NCBI RefSeq assembly: GCF_029210365.1 | Contig: NZ_JARGES010000043.1 | Span: forward strand, 434,001-498,000 | From: Mesorhizobium sp. YIM 152430 | GTDB lineage: Bacteria; Pseudomonadota; Alphaproteobacteria; Rhizobiales; Rhizobiaceae | Direction: 5' to 3' | DNA length: 64,000 bases | Shown: positions 1-8,072 of the stretch, piece by piece | Position numbering within the stretch: position 1 is the stretch's first letter | How the letters are laid out: each line of letters opens with the position of its first letter | Program-made: the position numbers and the translations under genes | Notes under the pieces: model-generated | Database searches by the model: none | Told to the model about the DNA's origin: nothing | The model's input: only the letters and a program-made list of their open reading frames with translations

Positions 1-209
1 CTTTGCCTGATGGGTCCAGGGAGAGCAGAATCTCCCGGTCGTGACGCAACGGCGAAACGTTGCCTCAGCCGGGGTGGGCTCAATGCCCGCCAGCTCCTGC
101 GACCGGCTGAATGCATCCGTTGGACCGAATCCGCCCCATGCGGATTCGCAAGCCTTACGGATGCCACCGGGGGGTCCGCGGGGGATGTGAAATCCCCCCG
201 GCAAGGTTG

Positions 210-226
210 GCGTGGTAGTACCACGC
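210..226. promoter_or_regulatory. 17-bp perfect palindrome GCGTGGTA-g-TACCACGC
   Basis: The two 8-bp arms are exact inverted repeats around one central base. It could be the apical hairpin of the structured RNA candidate in this region or a DNA operator. The context (nested inside a further 6-bp stem) favours the RNA reading. Confidence 0.35.
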
Positions 227-263
227 ACACCTTGTACAAAGCCCTATCCGACTTACCCCGGCT

Positions 264-279
264 ATACTTAAATTATACC
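264..279. repeat. 16-bp AT-rich motif, copy 1 (identical at 17589-17604)
   Basis: The motif is atacttaaattatacc. It is identical to a sequence 17.3 kb away, where its minus strand supplies a TATAAT -10 box. The central 15 bases are a 12/15 imperfect palindrome. Here no good -35 box is visible on either strand. Confidence 0.6.
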
Positions 280-489
280 AGAGGTCGGGGCCGAGTAGGA
301 AATATGCGCCAGTCGCTATCGCGAACTGTCATGCACATTACACTATGGCGATGAAACGGGCACGAGGTTTTGGCGAGGAAAGAGGAGCGGTAACAGAGCC
401 AAATTGGGCTCCATCACACAACGCACCGCAGGCTCGATTGGAATGTACATTCCAAAATGAAGGAGCCCCGGTGCCGGAGATGGTTCGCC

Positions 490-1170
490 ATGAACATGCA
501 CCTCGCCCCCGTCGATCTCCAGGTGAAGCCGACCCGTGAGACCTATGACCGGCTCCAGCAGGCTTACGATCATTTCAACAAGGCGCTGTTCGGCAATGAG
601 TTGCCGAACGCGCTCATTACATTGCAGCGCCGCAAAGGAAGCTTTGGCTTCTTTGCGGCTGAGCGGTTCCGCAATCAGGATGGCCGGCAGGCCGACGAGA
701 TTGCCCTGAACCCCGCGAAGTTCGAAGGCCGCCCGGTGATCGATATCCTCGCCACCCTCGTCCATGAAATGGTGCATCTGTGGCAGCATCATTGCGGGCA
801 TCCCGGGCGCGGGCGCTATCACAACCGCGAATGGGCCGCGAAGATGACGGCGGTCGGACTTGCGCCCACCGCCAGCGGCGCGGAAGGCGGCAAGGAGACC
901 GGCGAGAGCGTCGGTCACCTGATTATCGCCGGCGGCCCGTTCGAGGCCGCTGCGAACCGGCTGATCGCGCGCAACTTCACCATCGACTGGAAGGAAGTAC
1001 AAATCGACCCGGTCGCGGGGATCACGGGCGAAGGCGAAGCCGAGCCCGAATCCCGAAGCGGCAAGCGCGTGCGCTATGCCTGCCCGGAATGCGATCTCAA
1101 GGCCTGGGCGAAGCATGATGCCCACCTGCTCTGCGGCGACCACAAGGTGCCGTTGGTTCCGGCCGAATAG
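490..1170 (+). CDS. SprT-like zinc metalloprotease-fold protein
   Basis: This 226-residue protein has the SprT/DUF45-type zincin core: a HExxH-type motif (HEMVHLWQHH) after a conserved strand (IDILATLVHE), and a Cys-rich tail (CPECD) consistent with a small zinc ribbon. The SprT family includes DNA-protein-crosslink proteases (eukaryotic Spartan), so a role in clearing proteins from DNA during element transfer is possible but inferred. An upstream ATG at 457 is in frame, but a ggag Shine-Dalgarno at 475-478 fits 490 (or 496) better. It lies at the left of a set of element genes and is followed by a strong hairpin terminator. Confidence 0.75.
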   Translation: MNMHLAPVDLQVKPTRETYDRLQQAYDHFNKALFGNELPNALITLQRRKGSFGFFAAERFRNQDGRQADEIALNPAKFEGRPVIDILATLVHEMVHLWQHHCGHPGRGRYHNREWAAKMTAVGLAPTASGAEGGKETGESVGHLIIAGGPFEAAANRLIARNFTIDWKEVQIDPVAGITGEGEAEPESRSGKRVRYACPECDLKAWAKHDAHLLCGDHKVPLVPAE

Positions 1171-1185
1171 GCCGATCAAAAGTTA

Positions 1186-1222
1186 CGGCGCGCCCCGCAC
1201 GGGGCGCGCCGTTTTCCTTTTC
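1186..1222 (+). terminator. Rho-independent terminator after the SprT-like gene
   Basis: A stem with 12-bp arms (acGGCGCGCCCC / GGGGCGCGCCgt, loop gcac) at 1186-1212 is followed by TTTTCCTTTT. It separates the converging SprT-like gene and the minus-strand gene ending at 1233, so it probably works for both. Confidence 0.75.
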
Positions 1223-1232
1223 AGCCGCCAGA

Positions 1233-1541
1233 TCAGAACAGGCTCATCTGCCGCGAAGCATGTTCGCTGTCCTTCCAGGATTGCGTCTTCGCCGACTGAT
1301 CGAGCCATGAGAGGGCGAAGGCCACCGGCCCGCCCATCTCCTCGACCAGTTGGGCCTTGAGGAAGCAGGAGCGGTAGCCGGTCTCGGTCACCGGCAACGG
1401 TGAGCGGGCCGGTTCGATCACTTCCAACTCCAGATGGGCCGTATTGAACGGGCCATCGGAGCCCAGCCATCGGGGCTCGTAGCGGACCTCGATGGTGCGG
1501 CCCTGCCATGTGATGGTGTGGGTTTGACGGGAGCGCGTCAT
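1233..1541 (-). CDS. Conserved-type small hypothetical protein, 102 aa
   Basis: I do not recognise a family. The 102-residue protein is soluble, with a basic N-terminus (MTRSRQTHTITWQGRTIEV) and no membrane segment. It is the second cistron of a three-gene minus-strand run: its ATG overlaps the stop of the 69-aa gene upstream (1538-1747) by 4 bases, a sign of translational coupling. It ends just before the bidirectional hairpin at 1186-1222. Larger readings starting upstream would overlap the neighbour fully and are unlikely. Confidence 0.65.
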   Translation of the reverse strand: MTRSRQTHTITWQGRTIEVRYEPRWLGSDGPFNTAHLELEVIEPARSPLPVTETGYRSCFLKAQLVEEMGGPVAFALSWLDQSAKTQSWKDSEHASRQMSLF

Positions 1542-1747
1542 GGCGCGCTCCCGATCTCAACGTTGAAGATGCCGACCGCCATGTGTTCGCAACGCGCGAA
1601 GTCGATACCGGCTTGTCTGGCGTAGTGGCGCAGGTCCACCAGCATGTCGATCACGGCGCTCTCGTCGTAGTACGGGGCAACTCCGCGCGCCCATGCGGCG
1701 CGCGCCATGGCGAGCTTGGCGGCGTGGATTTGTGCGGAACAGTTCAT
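1538..1747 (-). CDS. Small hypothetical protein, 69 aa
   Basis: The protein is 69 residues long, Ala-rich and has no recognised domain. The start ATG is preceded by a strong purine tract (gaggaggaga) at a suitable distance. It overlaps the following gene by 4 bases, so the two are co-translated. It lies 40 bases downstream of the 77-aa gene on the same strand. Genes of this kind are common cargo in alphaproteobacterial conjugative elements, but no function can be assigned. Confidence 0.6.
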   Translation of the reverse strand: MNCSAQIHAAKLAMARAAWARGVAPYYDESAVIDMLVDLRHYARQAGIDFARCEHMAVGIFNVEIGSAP

Positions 1748-1786
1748 GTCTATCTCCTCCTCTTCCGGGGTGAAGGGGGGGGGCGC

Positions 1787-2020
1787 TTACGCGCCCGCCT
1801 CCTGGTTGTTTTCGGAAGGGACCCGGAGGATGACGCGGCCGCCATTCACCGGGAGGAGATCGAGCTGGAGGGTGTAGCCTTCACCGTCCTTGTGATCCCA
1901 GGCGGCGCCGATGCGGGTCCAGAAGGACTTCTCGCCTTTCTCGTCGACGTGCCAGGCGATGAAGGCCGGGGCCTTGGTCTCGCGGGCGGGTTTTTCGTTG
2001 CGGTTCTGATAGCGTGCCAT
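1787..2020 (-). CDS. Small hypothetical protein, 77 aa
   Basis: The reading starts at MARYQNRNEKPARET because aaaggag lies 7 bases upstream; a longer in-frame reading to 2080 lacks such a site. The sequence looks like a compact beta-rich protein (AWHVDEKGEKSFWTRIGAAW, then LQLDLLPVNGGRVILRV). This recalls the small proteins often seen with element antirestriction and replication genes, but I cannot name a family. It is the first cistron of the run with the 69-aa and 102-aa genes. Confidence 0.65.
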   Translation of the reverse strand: MARYQNRNEKPARETKAPAFIAWHVDEKGEKSFWTRIGAAWDHKDGEGYTLQLDLLPVNGGRVILRVPSENNQEAGA

Positions 2021-2627
2021 TGTTAAGCTCCTTTCGCTTGGGTTGTCCTCGACACGCCTCACCGCGGAGCGGGCGAACAAGCGGCGGGTTCATGGCTGGG
2101 GCGTGGGAGGGGGATCGCCCGCCTTGCAGGGCGCGCAGCAACCGAAAGGCGGGGACACCCGCGCTCCACCCCGCAAGGGGCCGCAGGGCCTTGAACCCGC
2201 CGCGCGCCCGATCAGGTTGGCGATCTTCAGTCGAGGGCAGCACAAGCGGAAGGACGAAGCGCACCCGGCACGCGGTAACCGCAGCAATAAACACGCCGGA
2301 CCATGATGCCCCTGACAGCTGCCGGCATGGCGGGAAGACGAACCGGCAATGGACCCTGCGCCGCCCTGGCGATGCACGGCGAAGGCGCTAGTCCTCTGCT
2401 ATCGTCCCTCGGCGCATGGCCGTGTCACAACCGGTATCTCAAAACAACGACGCGGGCCGCAGTCCAGACCCTCAAGACGAGAAGCGGTATGGCGGCATGA
2501 ACATCGATGCCCATGACCTCCCCGCCAAAGAACAGCAACGGCGCTACATCCAATTACCGCGCGAAATCGTGCCCTGATACTGCTATAGTCTACATCATCG
2601 CAGATGCGGCGCGAGCAGGAGGAAGTC
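2021..2627. other. 607-bp GC-rich intergenic region
   Basis: No convincing gene is present. It has several short GC-rich inverted repeats, for example CCCCGCAAGGGG near 2171. It must hold the divergent promoters for the minus-strand run starting at 2020 and the secreted-protein gene at 2628. TATAGT at 2584-2589 could be the -10 box of the latter, but no clear -35 box precedes it. Confidence 0.5.
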
Positions 2628-3860
2628 ATGGTGTGGGCTGTGTTGCGTGCCGCCCTATTGTCCGCGGCACTGTCATTGAGCGCCGGCTTTGCCGCCGCGC
2701 AGCAGATCGACGGATTGCACGGGCCGGCGGCCGAGACGCTTGCCGCAGAACTGCGCGATACGGACTTCCTCGATCCGATGCAGGTCAATCTCTTCTACGG
2801 TGATCTGACCGGGCGCGGCACGAACGACGCCGTCGCGCTGATCTATCACCCGACAGGCGGGAACAGCGAATATCTCGATGAGTGGCTGCTCTGGGATAAG
2901 GGTGGCCGCTATGAGGTGGTGAAGGAGTCGCCGCTTCAGGAACTTCTCGGCGATGGTGCGCGCGATGTCCGCTTCGCGCCAGGCCGGTTTGAAGTGACGA
3001 TGACGGTTATGAACCCCGGCGACCCGCGCTGCTGCCCGACCGGCGAGCGGCGCTTTGTGATCATGCTGGACGGCAGCGCCGCCGCGTCTGCGCCCGCCGC
3101 AGACAGCGGCGCATGGACCGCCACACAAACAAGCGACCCGACAGGCGTCACCGTCGAAGCCATATCGACCGACGGGCGCGCCCGCATCAGGGGCGCTTGC
3201 GCCACCCAATTCCTCGAACCCGGCTTCTGGCTGACCTTCATTCACGACGGCGACGCGCTGGAGCGCACGCACCAGAAAGCGGAACTCCTGCTGCTCGAGA
3301 TCACAAACCGCCATGGCGCGCAGTATTTCACCGCCAGCACGCTCTATGAAGGTCCCGGCAATTCATGGGTGGCCGACCGGCCGCTGCCGGAGGACTTCCT
3401 CAACGCCTTCGCCGCCGGCAATGAATTGGCGGTCAGTGGCGGCGGCGTCGACGGCGGCACCATCGCCCGTTTCGGCCTACGCGGTACGGCCCATGCGGTC
3501 ACGATGATGCGCGAAGTCTGCGGCCCGGCGGCAATCGCCGCCGCGCAGCCGCCAGTCGCGCTGCCCTTCGCCGATGGCCGCTATCTCAGCGACGCGTCGC
3601 TGTGCGGCCTGAACCACGGCGAGATCGTCGACCGGATCGGCGACGACATCCATTATGTCCTGTATGACATCAATGACGGCTCAGTGAACGGCGCGGACTT
3701 TTTCTGCAAAGTGCGGGACGTGAACCGGGCCGGCGATCTTGTCCGCCTGAACACCGAATGTGAAGCCGAAGGAACCGCGAACGCATCGACGATGGAGATG
3801 ACCTACATCTCGGAAACAGCATTCCGGCAGGGCGAGCGAATATTTTCGCGCTGCGAGTAG
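2628..3860 (+). CDS. Secreted hypothetical protein, 410 aa
   Basis: The N-terminus MVWAVLRAALLSAALSLSAG followed by FAAAQ is a clear Sec signal peptide with cleavage after AAA/AQ, so the mature protein is periplasmic or exported. The mature part has paired cysteines (RCCPTG, CATQF, MREVCG, SLCGLN, FFCKV, TECEAE, ending SRCE), consistent with disulfides outside the cytoplasm. I do not recognise the fold. The start at 2628 is chosen because aggagg lies at 2617-2622; an earlier ATG (2604) would put charged residues before the signal. It is followed after 10 bases by the His-tailed gene at 3871. Confidence 0.7.
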   Translation: MVWAVLRAALLSAALSLSAGFAAAQQIDGLHGPAAETLAAELRDTDFLDPMQVNLFYGDLTGRGTNDAVALIYHPTGGNSEYLDEWLLWDKGGRYEVVKESPLQELLGDGARDVRFAPGRFEVTMTVMNPGDPRCCPTGERRFVIMLDGSAAASAPAADSGAWTATQTSDPTGVTVEAISTDGRARIRGACATQFLEPGFWLTFIHDGDALERTHQKAELLLLEITNRHGAQYFTASTLYEGPGNSWVADRPLPEDFLNAFAAGNELAVSGGGVDGGTIARFGLRGTAHAVTMMREVCGPAAIAAAQPPVALPFADGRYLSDASLCGLNHGEIVDRIGDDIHYVLYDINDGSVNGADFFCKVRDVNRAGDLVRLNTECEAEGTANASTMEMTYISETAFRQGERIFSRCE

Positions 3861-3870
3861 GATGGGCACC

Positions 3871-4449
3871 ATGGCGAAAATCGAGATCGAAATCGACGAC
3901 GAGATGCTGGCGCATGTTCCTGAGACTGGTCGTTCGCTGAAGGAGCTGGTGAGAAAAGGGCTAGAATTTGCTCTGTGGGAGCATGAGTCTCAATCCCTCC
4001 TTAAAAAATGGATGGACGAGCAGGAGGAGGAGCGGCTCAAAAGAGCACAGGAACATGCGCAGTGGATTGCGGCCCAGCACCCGCAAGTTGCGGCGTCCTT
4101 CAAGGACTTGTCCGACACATATCGGCTCGATATGGATCGGCAGAGGGAGGCGGCGGTGACACTGACCGAGGAACAGGCCGCAACCTTTGCGTGGCTTCAT
4201 TTGGTCTCGCGCGCGCTGGCTGCGCGCCAGCCGATAGAAGGCCTGCGCATCAATCTCGACGATCCCGCGCATTATCATGCAGCTGAAGATTACATCCGCA
4301 GCGCGCTGTATCTGCATTTTAAGAAAGAGCGAGCGATGCTTGAATTCGGCGAACATCAGCTTCTTTCTCCCGAGGCCGAAGATGCCGATGAAATGCCGGA
4401 CCGGCGTGCCGGTCCGGCACATGATGGTCATCACCACCACGAGGAGTAG
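3871..4449 (+). CDS. Charged alpha-helical hypothetical protein with His-rich tail
   Basis: The 192-residue protein starts MAKIEIEIDDEMLAHVPETG, which resembles the N-terminal strand-helix of ribbon-helix-helix or antitoxin-like proteins. A long charged helical stretch follows (WMDEQEEERLKRAQEHAQWI), and the C-terminus is DGHHHHEE, a possible metal-binding tail. No catalytic motif was seen. It sits 10 bases after the secreted-protein gene, so the pair is probably one transcript. Its last 19 bases overlap the 3' end of the convergent gene at 4431-4796. The start could also be 3862. Confidence 0.6.
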   Translation: MAKIEIEIDDEMLAHVPETGRSLKELVRKGLEFALWEHESQSLLKKWMDEQEEERLKRAQEHAQWIAAQHPQVAASFKDLSDTYRLDMDRQREAAVTLTEEQAATFAWLHLVSRALAARQPIEGLRINLDDPAHYHAAEDYIRSALYLHFKKERAMLEFGEHQLLSPEAEDADEMPDRRAGPAHDGHHHHEE

Positions 4450-4796
4450 AAGACGCTCAGCCCCTCGGCGAGCGCCTCGCGCGCCTTGGCAACAAAGCGC
4501 AGATCGTCTTCAATCTCGCTGCCGTCCGATGCGCCGAAGAAGAAGCCCTCGGTATGTGGCAGTGCGCGCTGCCGGATGGCGGCTTCGAGCCGGTCGAGGT
4601 CTTCAGCCGTGAGCTGGAGGTTGACGCAGTTGAAGCATTCGGCCGTGCCGCCCTTGGCGCGGTAGAGCTGCTCCATCCAGCCGTGAAGGTTGGGATGCTT
4701 GCGCCAGTAATGCAGTTCCCCGCCTTCCTCGGCTTTAAAGTCGACCGGCGTGGCCGGCGGTTCGTGCAGGATGGCGGCGTACATATCGAGTCCCAT
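4431..4796 (-). CDS. MGLDMY-type small hypothetical protein, 121 aa
   Basis: The protein begins MGLDMYAAIL and contains YWRKHPNLHGWMEQLY. This pairing (MGLDMY start plus YWRK...H.W) recurs in small phage and plasmid proteins of unknown function, and this is a match from memory only. The ATG at 4796 is preceded by aaagga; a longer reading to 4859 has no such site. It converges with and overlaps the end of the 3871-4449 gene by 19 bases, leaving no room for a terminator between them. Confidence 0.6.
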   Translation of the reverse strand: MGLDMYAAILHEPPATPVDFKAEEGGELHYWRKHPNLHGWMEQLYRAKGGTAECFNCVNLQLTAEDLDRLEAAIRQRALPHTEGFFFGASDGSEIEDDLRFVAKAREALAEGLSVFYSSWW

Positions 4797-5171
4797 GATG
4801 ATTTCCTTTCGTTCGTTGTTGCTGTCCCGAAGGACGCGGAACGAAAGGCCGGGCGGCATCAGCCGAAGCGGTCACGGGCCAACACGGGCCTGCGCCAAGG
4901 GGCTTCGGCCCGCAGGCGGCAGGCTGGCGCGGTCAGGCCCTTGACCGCAAGGCGCCGTCCGGCAGGTCCGCAAAGTCCGAAGACTCACCTACGAACGAAG
5001 ATCATTGGGAACTACTGTAGGCCCCCCGTGCGCACCCCGGGGAGTCTGTATAGAGGAGAGATAGTTGGAAAAAATCAGATAGAGAGGCTAAAATCTGTTC
5101 CCGGTATGGTAGCAAAAGGCATAAAACGTATAATGTCTCTGTCTTTAATCTTATCGCCCTCAACAGCCTAA
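4797..5171. other. 375-bp intergenic region without a gene
   Basis: The left part is GC-rich with short inverted repeats and probably holds the leader of the minus-strand gene starting at 4796. The right part (about 5040-5170) is AT-richer and borders the lectin-like gene's stop. No gene, RNA or clear terminator was recognised. Confidence 0.5.
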
Positions 5172-5966
5172 TCAGTCATCCACAATGCAAATTAATCGGA
5201 GTTGATTGTTACATGCCGTATTGCCAACACTCCATCTCCACTGATTTATATTATTACTTCCGCCGCTTCTGCCACTGATTCCTGTATCATTTGATGTCCA
5301 AGAAGTACAACTCGTGCTGGCCTGATAAGGACTGTTCGCCCAGCTAGAAGCGCTACTCTCGGCCCGATTAGTCCAATATGAGACGCCGCCACTTAACCTA
5401 AGTCGGTCGTTCCAGGATTGCGTACCACTTGTTGCCGGTATACTACCAGCACTCATAGGAAGGAACGCGCCACCGGCTCCTGTATCTCCTGAACGTGCGA
5501 ACTGATAAATGGTGTCGGGCAAGTGATCGTTGCAGGTTGTCGCGTCACATAACCAAGCGCGTACTGTAGTCGCGTCCAACGTGACGTTTTCCTTTCCCCG
5601 CCAATCATTGGCCGTTAGGTCGCTTAGGCACGCAGCATTGGCACCCGCCAACCCGCCGAGATTCCCGTCAAATGTAGCAGATGTTAGAACGAAGTAGTTT
5701 CTAATGTTATTTCCGTCTATGACATCACCTGAGCATGTAGCAGGGTTACATTGCGAGACGCCTGCTTCTGCTATTCTCAGCCGCACCCAAGTATCCTCTT
5801 CGCAGCCCTGGAAATATCCATGGTCGACGTTGTAAATGATCGTTCCCGGCGGTCTAGTCGTTGGCGCAAGAAGGGTCGTGCCATTGGCAATGAGCTCGCA
5901 ATCGGCTAACGCCGGCGAAGTCAATATTATCAGAAACAACGGTAATATAAAAACGATCCTAAACAC
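5172..5966 (-). CDS. Secreted lectin-like protein (DUF1554/endostatin-like fold)
   Basis: With a GTG start at 5966 (GGAGGA just upstream) the protein is 264 aa and opens with a textbook signal peptide, VFRIVFILPLFLIILTSPA, then cleavage after ALA. The core YFVLTSATFDGNLGGLAGA with AACLSDL matches the opening of the DUF1554/collagenase NC10-endostatin-like C-type-lectin fold. The end LRLICIVDD has the terminal Cys of that fold, and Cys pairs are regular throughout. The likely role is a cell-surface or secreted binding protein. The gene is visibly AT-richer than its neighbours, a sign of recent transfer. A longer ATG reading to 6032 would bury the signal peptide. Confidence 0.6.
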   Translation of the reverse strand: MFRIVFILPLFLIILTSPALADCELIANGTTLLAPTTRPPGTIIYNVDHGYFQGCEEDTWVRLRIAEAGVSQCNPATCSGDVIDGNNIRNYFVLTSATFDGNLGGLAGANAACLSDLTANDWRGKENVTLDATTVRAWLCDATTCNDHLPDTIYQFARSGDTGAGGAFLPMSAGSIPATSGTQSWNDRLRLSGGVSYWTNRAESSASSWANSPYQASTSCTSWTSNDTGISGRSGGSNNINQWRWSVGNTACNNQLRLICIVDD

Positions 5967-6153
5967 GGCTCCTCCAGCATTTAATTGTACAGCGTGATCG
6001 TTAAAATAAAATATAAATTTCATTTTCGGCAAGTAGTTGTATTATTTCAGTTTAATTTAATCGATGTACGCCACCCGATACAAGGCGCGGAATCGGCGAG
6101 GTTTTGGCACTCCCGGGCGGGCTATCTTGAGCCTGTCATTCAGGAGCAAGATT

Positions 6154-7680
6154 ATGAGAATGCTGCCTTCCGAGCTATTGCGCGACGTCCCGCGCGGTGT
6201 AGCCAGCCGCTTCCTCTCCGAACAATCCGTGCCGCAGGCGCGGTGGCAGGACCCGGAGAAGCTGGCGGTGCATTCGGCCGTGGCTTATGACCCGCGCAAT
6301 GCGGGCGGCAAGCTGCTGGTCGGCGCGATCGGGGAGAAGCTGATCGGCATTGCCGATAACCGCCATGTGCTCACCGTCGCCGGATCGCGGGCGGGCAAGT
6401 CGGTGACGCTGGTCGCGAACCTGATGTTCTATCGCGGCAGTGTGTTGGCGCTCGATCCCAAGGGCGAGCTTGCCAACCTGACCGCCGCGCGGCGGGCGGA
6501 GCTGGACCAGGATGTCTATGTCCTCGACCCGTTCAATGCCTGTGCCGATCATGTCGCGCCGTATCGCAAGCGTTACAATCCGCTTTCGGTGCTGGATGTC
6601 GCCAGCGAGTCCATCATCGAGGATGCGGGGCTGATCGCCGACGCGCTGGTGGTGGCCTCGGGCCGCGACCCGCATTGGGATGAGAGCGCGCGCAGCTTTA
6701 TCGAAGGGTTGATCCTGCATGTCGCGACCGCGCCATACTATGACGGGCGCCGCACGCTGGTGACGGTGCGGGAGCTGCTGCGTGATTGTCTTGTGCCGGT
6801 CCCCGGCGAGGATCGCGGCTTCATGCTGGAGCTGGAGATGCTCGCGCATGCCGATGAACTCGGCAAGGATGCCGAGACCGAAGACCTCGCCAACGCCATC
6901 GCCAGCGCCGCGCGCGAGTTCTACGAGAAGCCGGGCAATGAGCGCGCCAGCGTGCTCTCGACCGCGCGGCGGCACACGAAGTTTCTGGATTATAAGGCGA
7001 TGCGCCGGGTGCTGTCCGGCCATGACATCGACCTGGCTGATTTGAAGCGGTCTCGGAACGGCGCGAGCCTGTTTCTGTGCCTGCCCGCCAGCCGCATGGG
7101 CCTGTGCAATCGCTGGCTGCGGCTGTTCGTCAATCAGCTGCTCGACGCGATGGAGCGCGAGCCGGCAAAGCCCGCAGCGCCGGTGCTGGTCTGCCTTGAT
7201 GAGTTCCCGGTGCTGGGCCACATGAAGCAGCTCGAAGACGCCGCCGGGCAGATCGCCTCGTTCGATGTGAAGCTATGGGTGTTCTTGCAGGACTGGGGCC
7301 AGGGCAAGGCGCTCTACGGTGAGCGCTGGGAGACCTTCGCCGGTAATGCCGGTATCCTCCAGTTCTTCGGCAACAACGATTTGATGACGATGGAGTATGT
7401 CAGCAAGCGCCTCGGCAAGACCCGCGTGCGCGTGGCGCGCGAAGGCGAGGTCAATGCCGAGCAGAGTGCGGCGGGGCTGTCGGGGCAGTCATCGTCGGTG
7501 GAGCTGCACGATCTGCTGAGCCCGGAGGAAGTCAGCCGCCAGTTCGCGCGCGCGGACCGGCTCAAGCGCCAGCTGGTGATCTGGGCGGGCTATCACCCGA
7601 TGATCCTGCAAAGGGTCGAGTATTTCGACAGCAGCGCGCCGTATCACGGCGTCTTTGCCGGAAAGTATCACGCGGGTTAG
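6154..7680 (+). CDS. VirD4/TraG-type conjugative coupling ATPase, soluble form
   Basis: Type IV coupling proteins dock the relaxase-DNA complex at the secretion channel and hydrolyse ATP. This 508-aa protein has Walker A (GSRAGKS, about residues 77-83), the LALDPKGEL segment typical of VirD4/TraG, Walker B (VLVCLDEFPVLG, about 345-354) and a conserved FLQDWGQ sensor region. The usual N-terminal transmembrane helices are absent: the protein begins with a soluble stretch (MRMLPSELLRDVPRG). The start is set by aggag at 6142-6146; an in-frame ATG at 6064 would add 30 residues without membrane character. No other secretion gene lies in the window. The stop overlaps the stop of the convergent ankyrin gene. 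Confidence 0.85.
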   Translation: MRMLPSELLRDVPRGVASRFLSEQSVPQARWQDPEKLAVHSAVAYDPRNAGGKLLVGAIGEKLIGIADNRHVLTVAGSRAGKSVTLVANLMFYRGSVLALDPKGELANLTAARRAELDQDVYVLDPFNACADHVAPYRKRYNPLSVLDVASESIIEDAGLIADALVVASGRDPHWDESARSFIEGLILHVATAPYYDGRRTLVTVRELLRDCLVPVPGEDRGFMLELEMLAHADELGKDAETEDLANAIASAAREFYEKPGNERASVLSTARRHTKFLDYKAMRRVLSGHDIDLADLKRSRNGASLFLCLPASRMGLCNRWLRLFVNQLLDAMEREPAKPAAPVLVCLDEFPVLGHMKQLEDAAGQIASFDVKLWVFLQDWGQGKALYGERWETFAGNAGILQFFGNNDLMTMEYVSKRLGKTRVRVAREGEVNAEQSAAGLSGQSSSVELHDLLSPEEVSRQFARADRLKRQLVIWAGYHPMILQRVEYFDSSAPYHGVFAGKYHAG

Positions 7681-8072
7681 CGCCGCCGTTGTTGCGGCGC
7701 GGCGCGCAGCCCCTGCTCGTCTCCGGTCGTCGGCTCGGCCTGCGGGTGCTGCGCGTGCAGCTTGTCGTAAAGCAGCCGCCCGGCGGCCGGATTGTCGGCG
7801 ACCTCGACCGCCAGCCGCGCCGCGGTGCGGCCCTGCCGGTCGCGCAGGCTGTAATCGCACGCGCCCGTTGCCAGGAGAAGCTTCAGCACGCCGCGCGCAT
7901 TGCGCGCGGCGGCGTAGTGCAGCGCGGTGAAGCCGGTCTGGGGCTCGACATGATTGATGGCGGTAAAGCCCGAGTCCAGCATGCGCCGGATCGTATCCGT
8001 ATCGCCCGCCTTTGCGGCGGCGATGAAGGCTTGCGGCAGTTGGGGGCTGGCGGTGGAACTGGTTGTCGCCAT
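7677..8072 (-). CDS. Ankyrin-repeat protein, 131 aa
   Basis: The protein shows about three ankyrin-like repeats: AFIAAAKAGDTDTIRRMLDS, TGFTALHYAAARNARGVLKL and RQGRTAARLAVEVADN. The second has the canonical G-TALHYAA core. These repeats mediate protein binding, so a partner-binding or inhibitor role is likely. The start ATG (8072) shares one base with the upstream gene's stop (TGATG), with aggagg upstream, so translation is coupled to the 274-aa gene. The stop codon interlocks with that of the convergent coupling-protein gene (4-base overlap). Confidence 0.8.
   Translation of the reverse strand: MATTSSTASPQLPQAFIAAAKAGDTDTIRRMLDSGFTAINHVEPQTGFTALHYAAARNARGVLKLLLATGACDYSLRDRQGRTAARLAVEVADNPAAGRLLYDKLHAQHPQAEPTTGDEQGLRAAPQQRRR

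Larger units (their letters stand above)
19..296 (+). ncRNA. Candidate structured RNA made of consecutive nested hairpins
   Basis: Read by eye, the + strand forms these stems: 19-24/31-36; 46-51/58-63 around a GCGAAA loop; 65-72/103-110 enclosing 73-79/85-91; 113-120/157-164 enclosing 127-134/140-147; 167-174/194-201; 202-207/229-234 enclosing 210-217/219-226; and 251-261/285-296 enclosing an AT-rich near-palindrome. The stem 73-79/85-91 needs a G-U pair that exists only if the + strand is the RNA. I cannot assign a family. Group II intron domain I, an IscB/TnpB-type guide RNA or another intergenic RNA are possibilities, but no domain V or other diagnostic motif was found. No gene is visible before position 490. 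Confidence 0.4.

Noticed and set aside
10-354. Plus-strand reading frame of 114 codons at the window start
   Set aside because: It crosses all the nested hairpins, has no ribosome binding site and no recognisable protein character; the structured-RNA reading explains the sequence better.
1-490. Group II intron or IscB guide RNA assignment for the structured region
   Set aside because: No domain V, GUGYG-type 5' end, reverse transcriptase or IscB gene is visible in the window, so naming the class is not supported.
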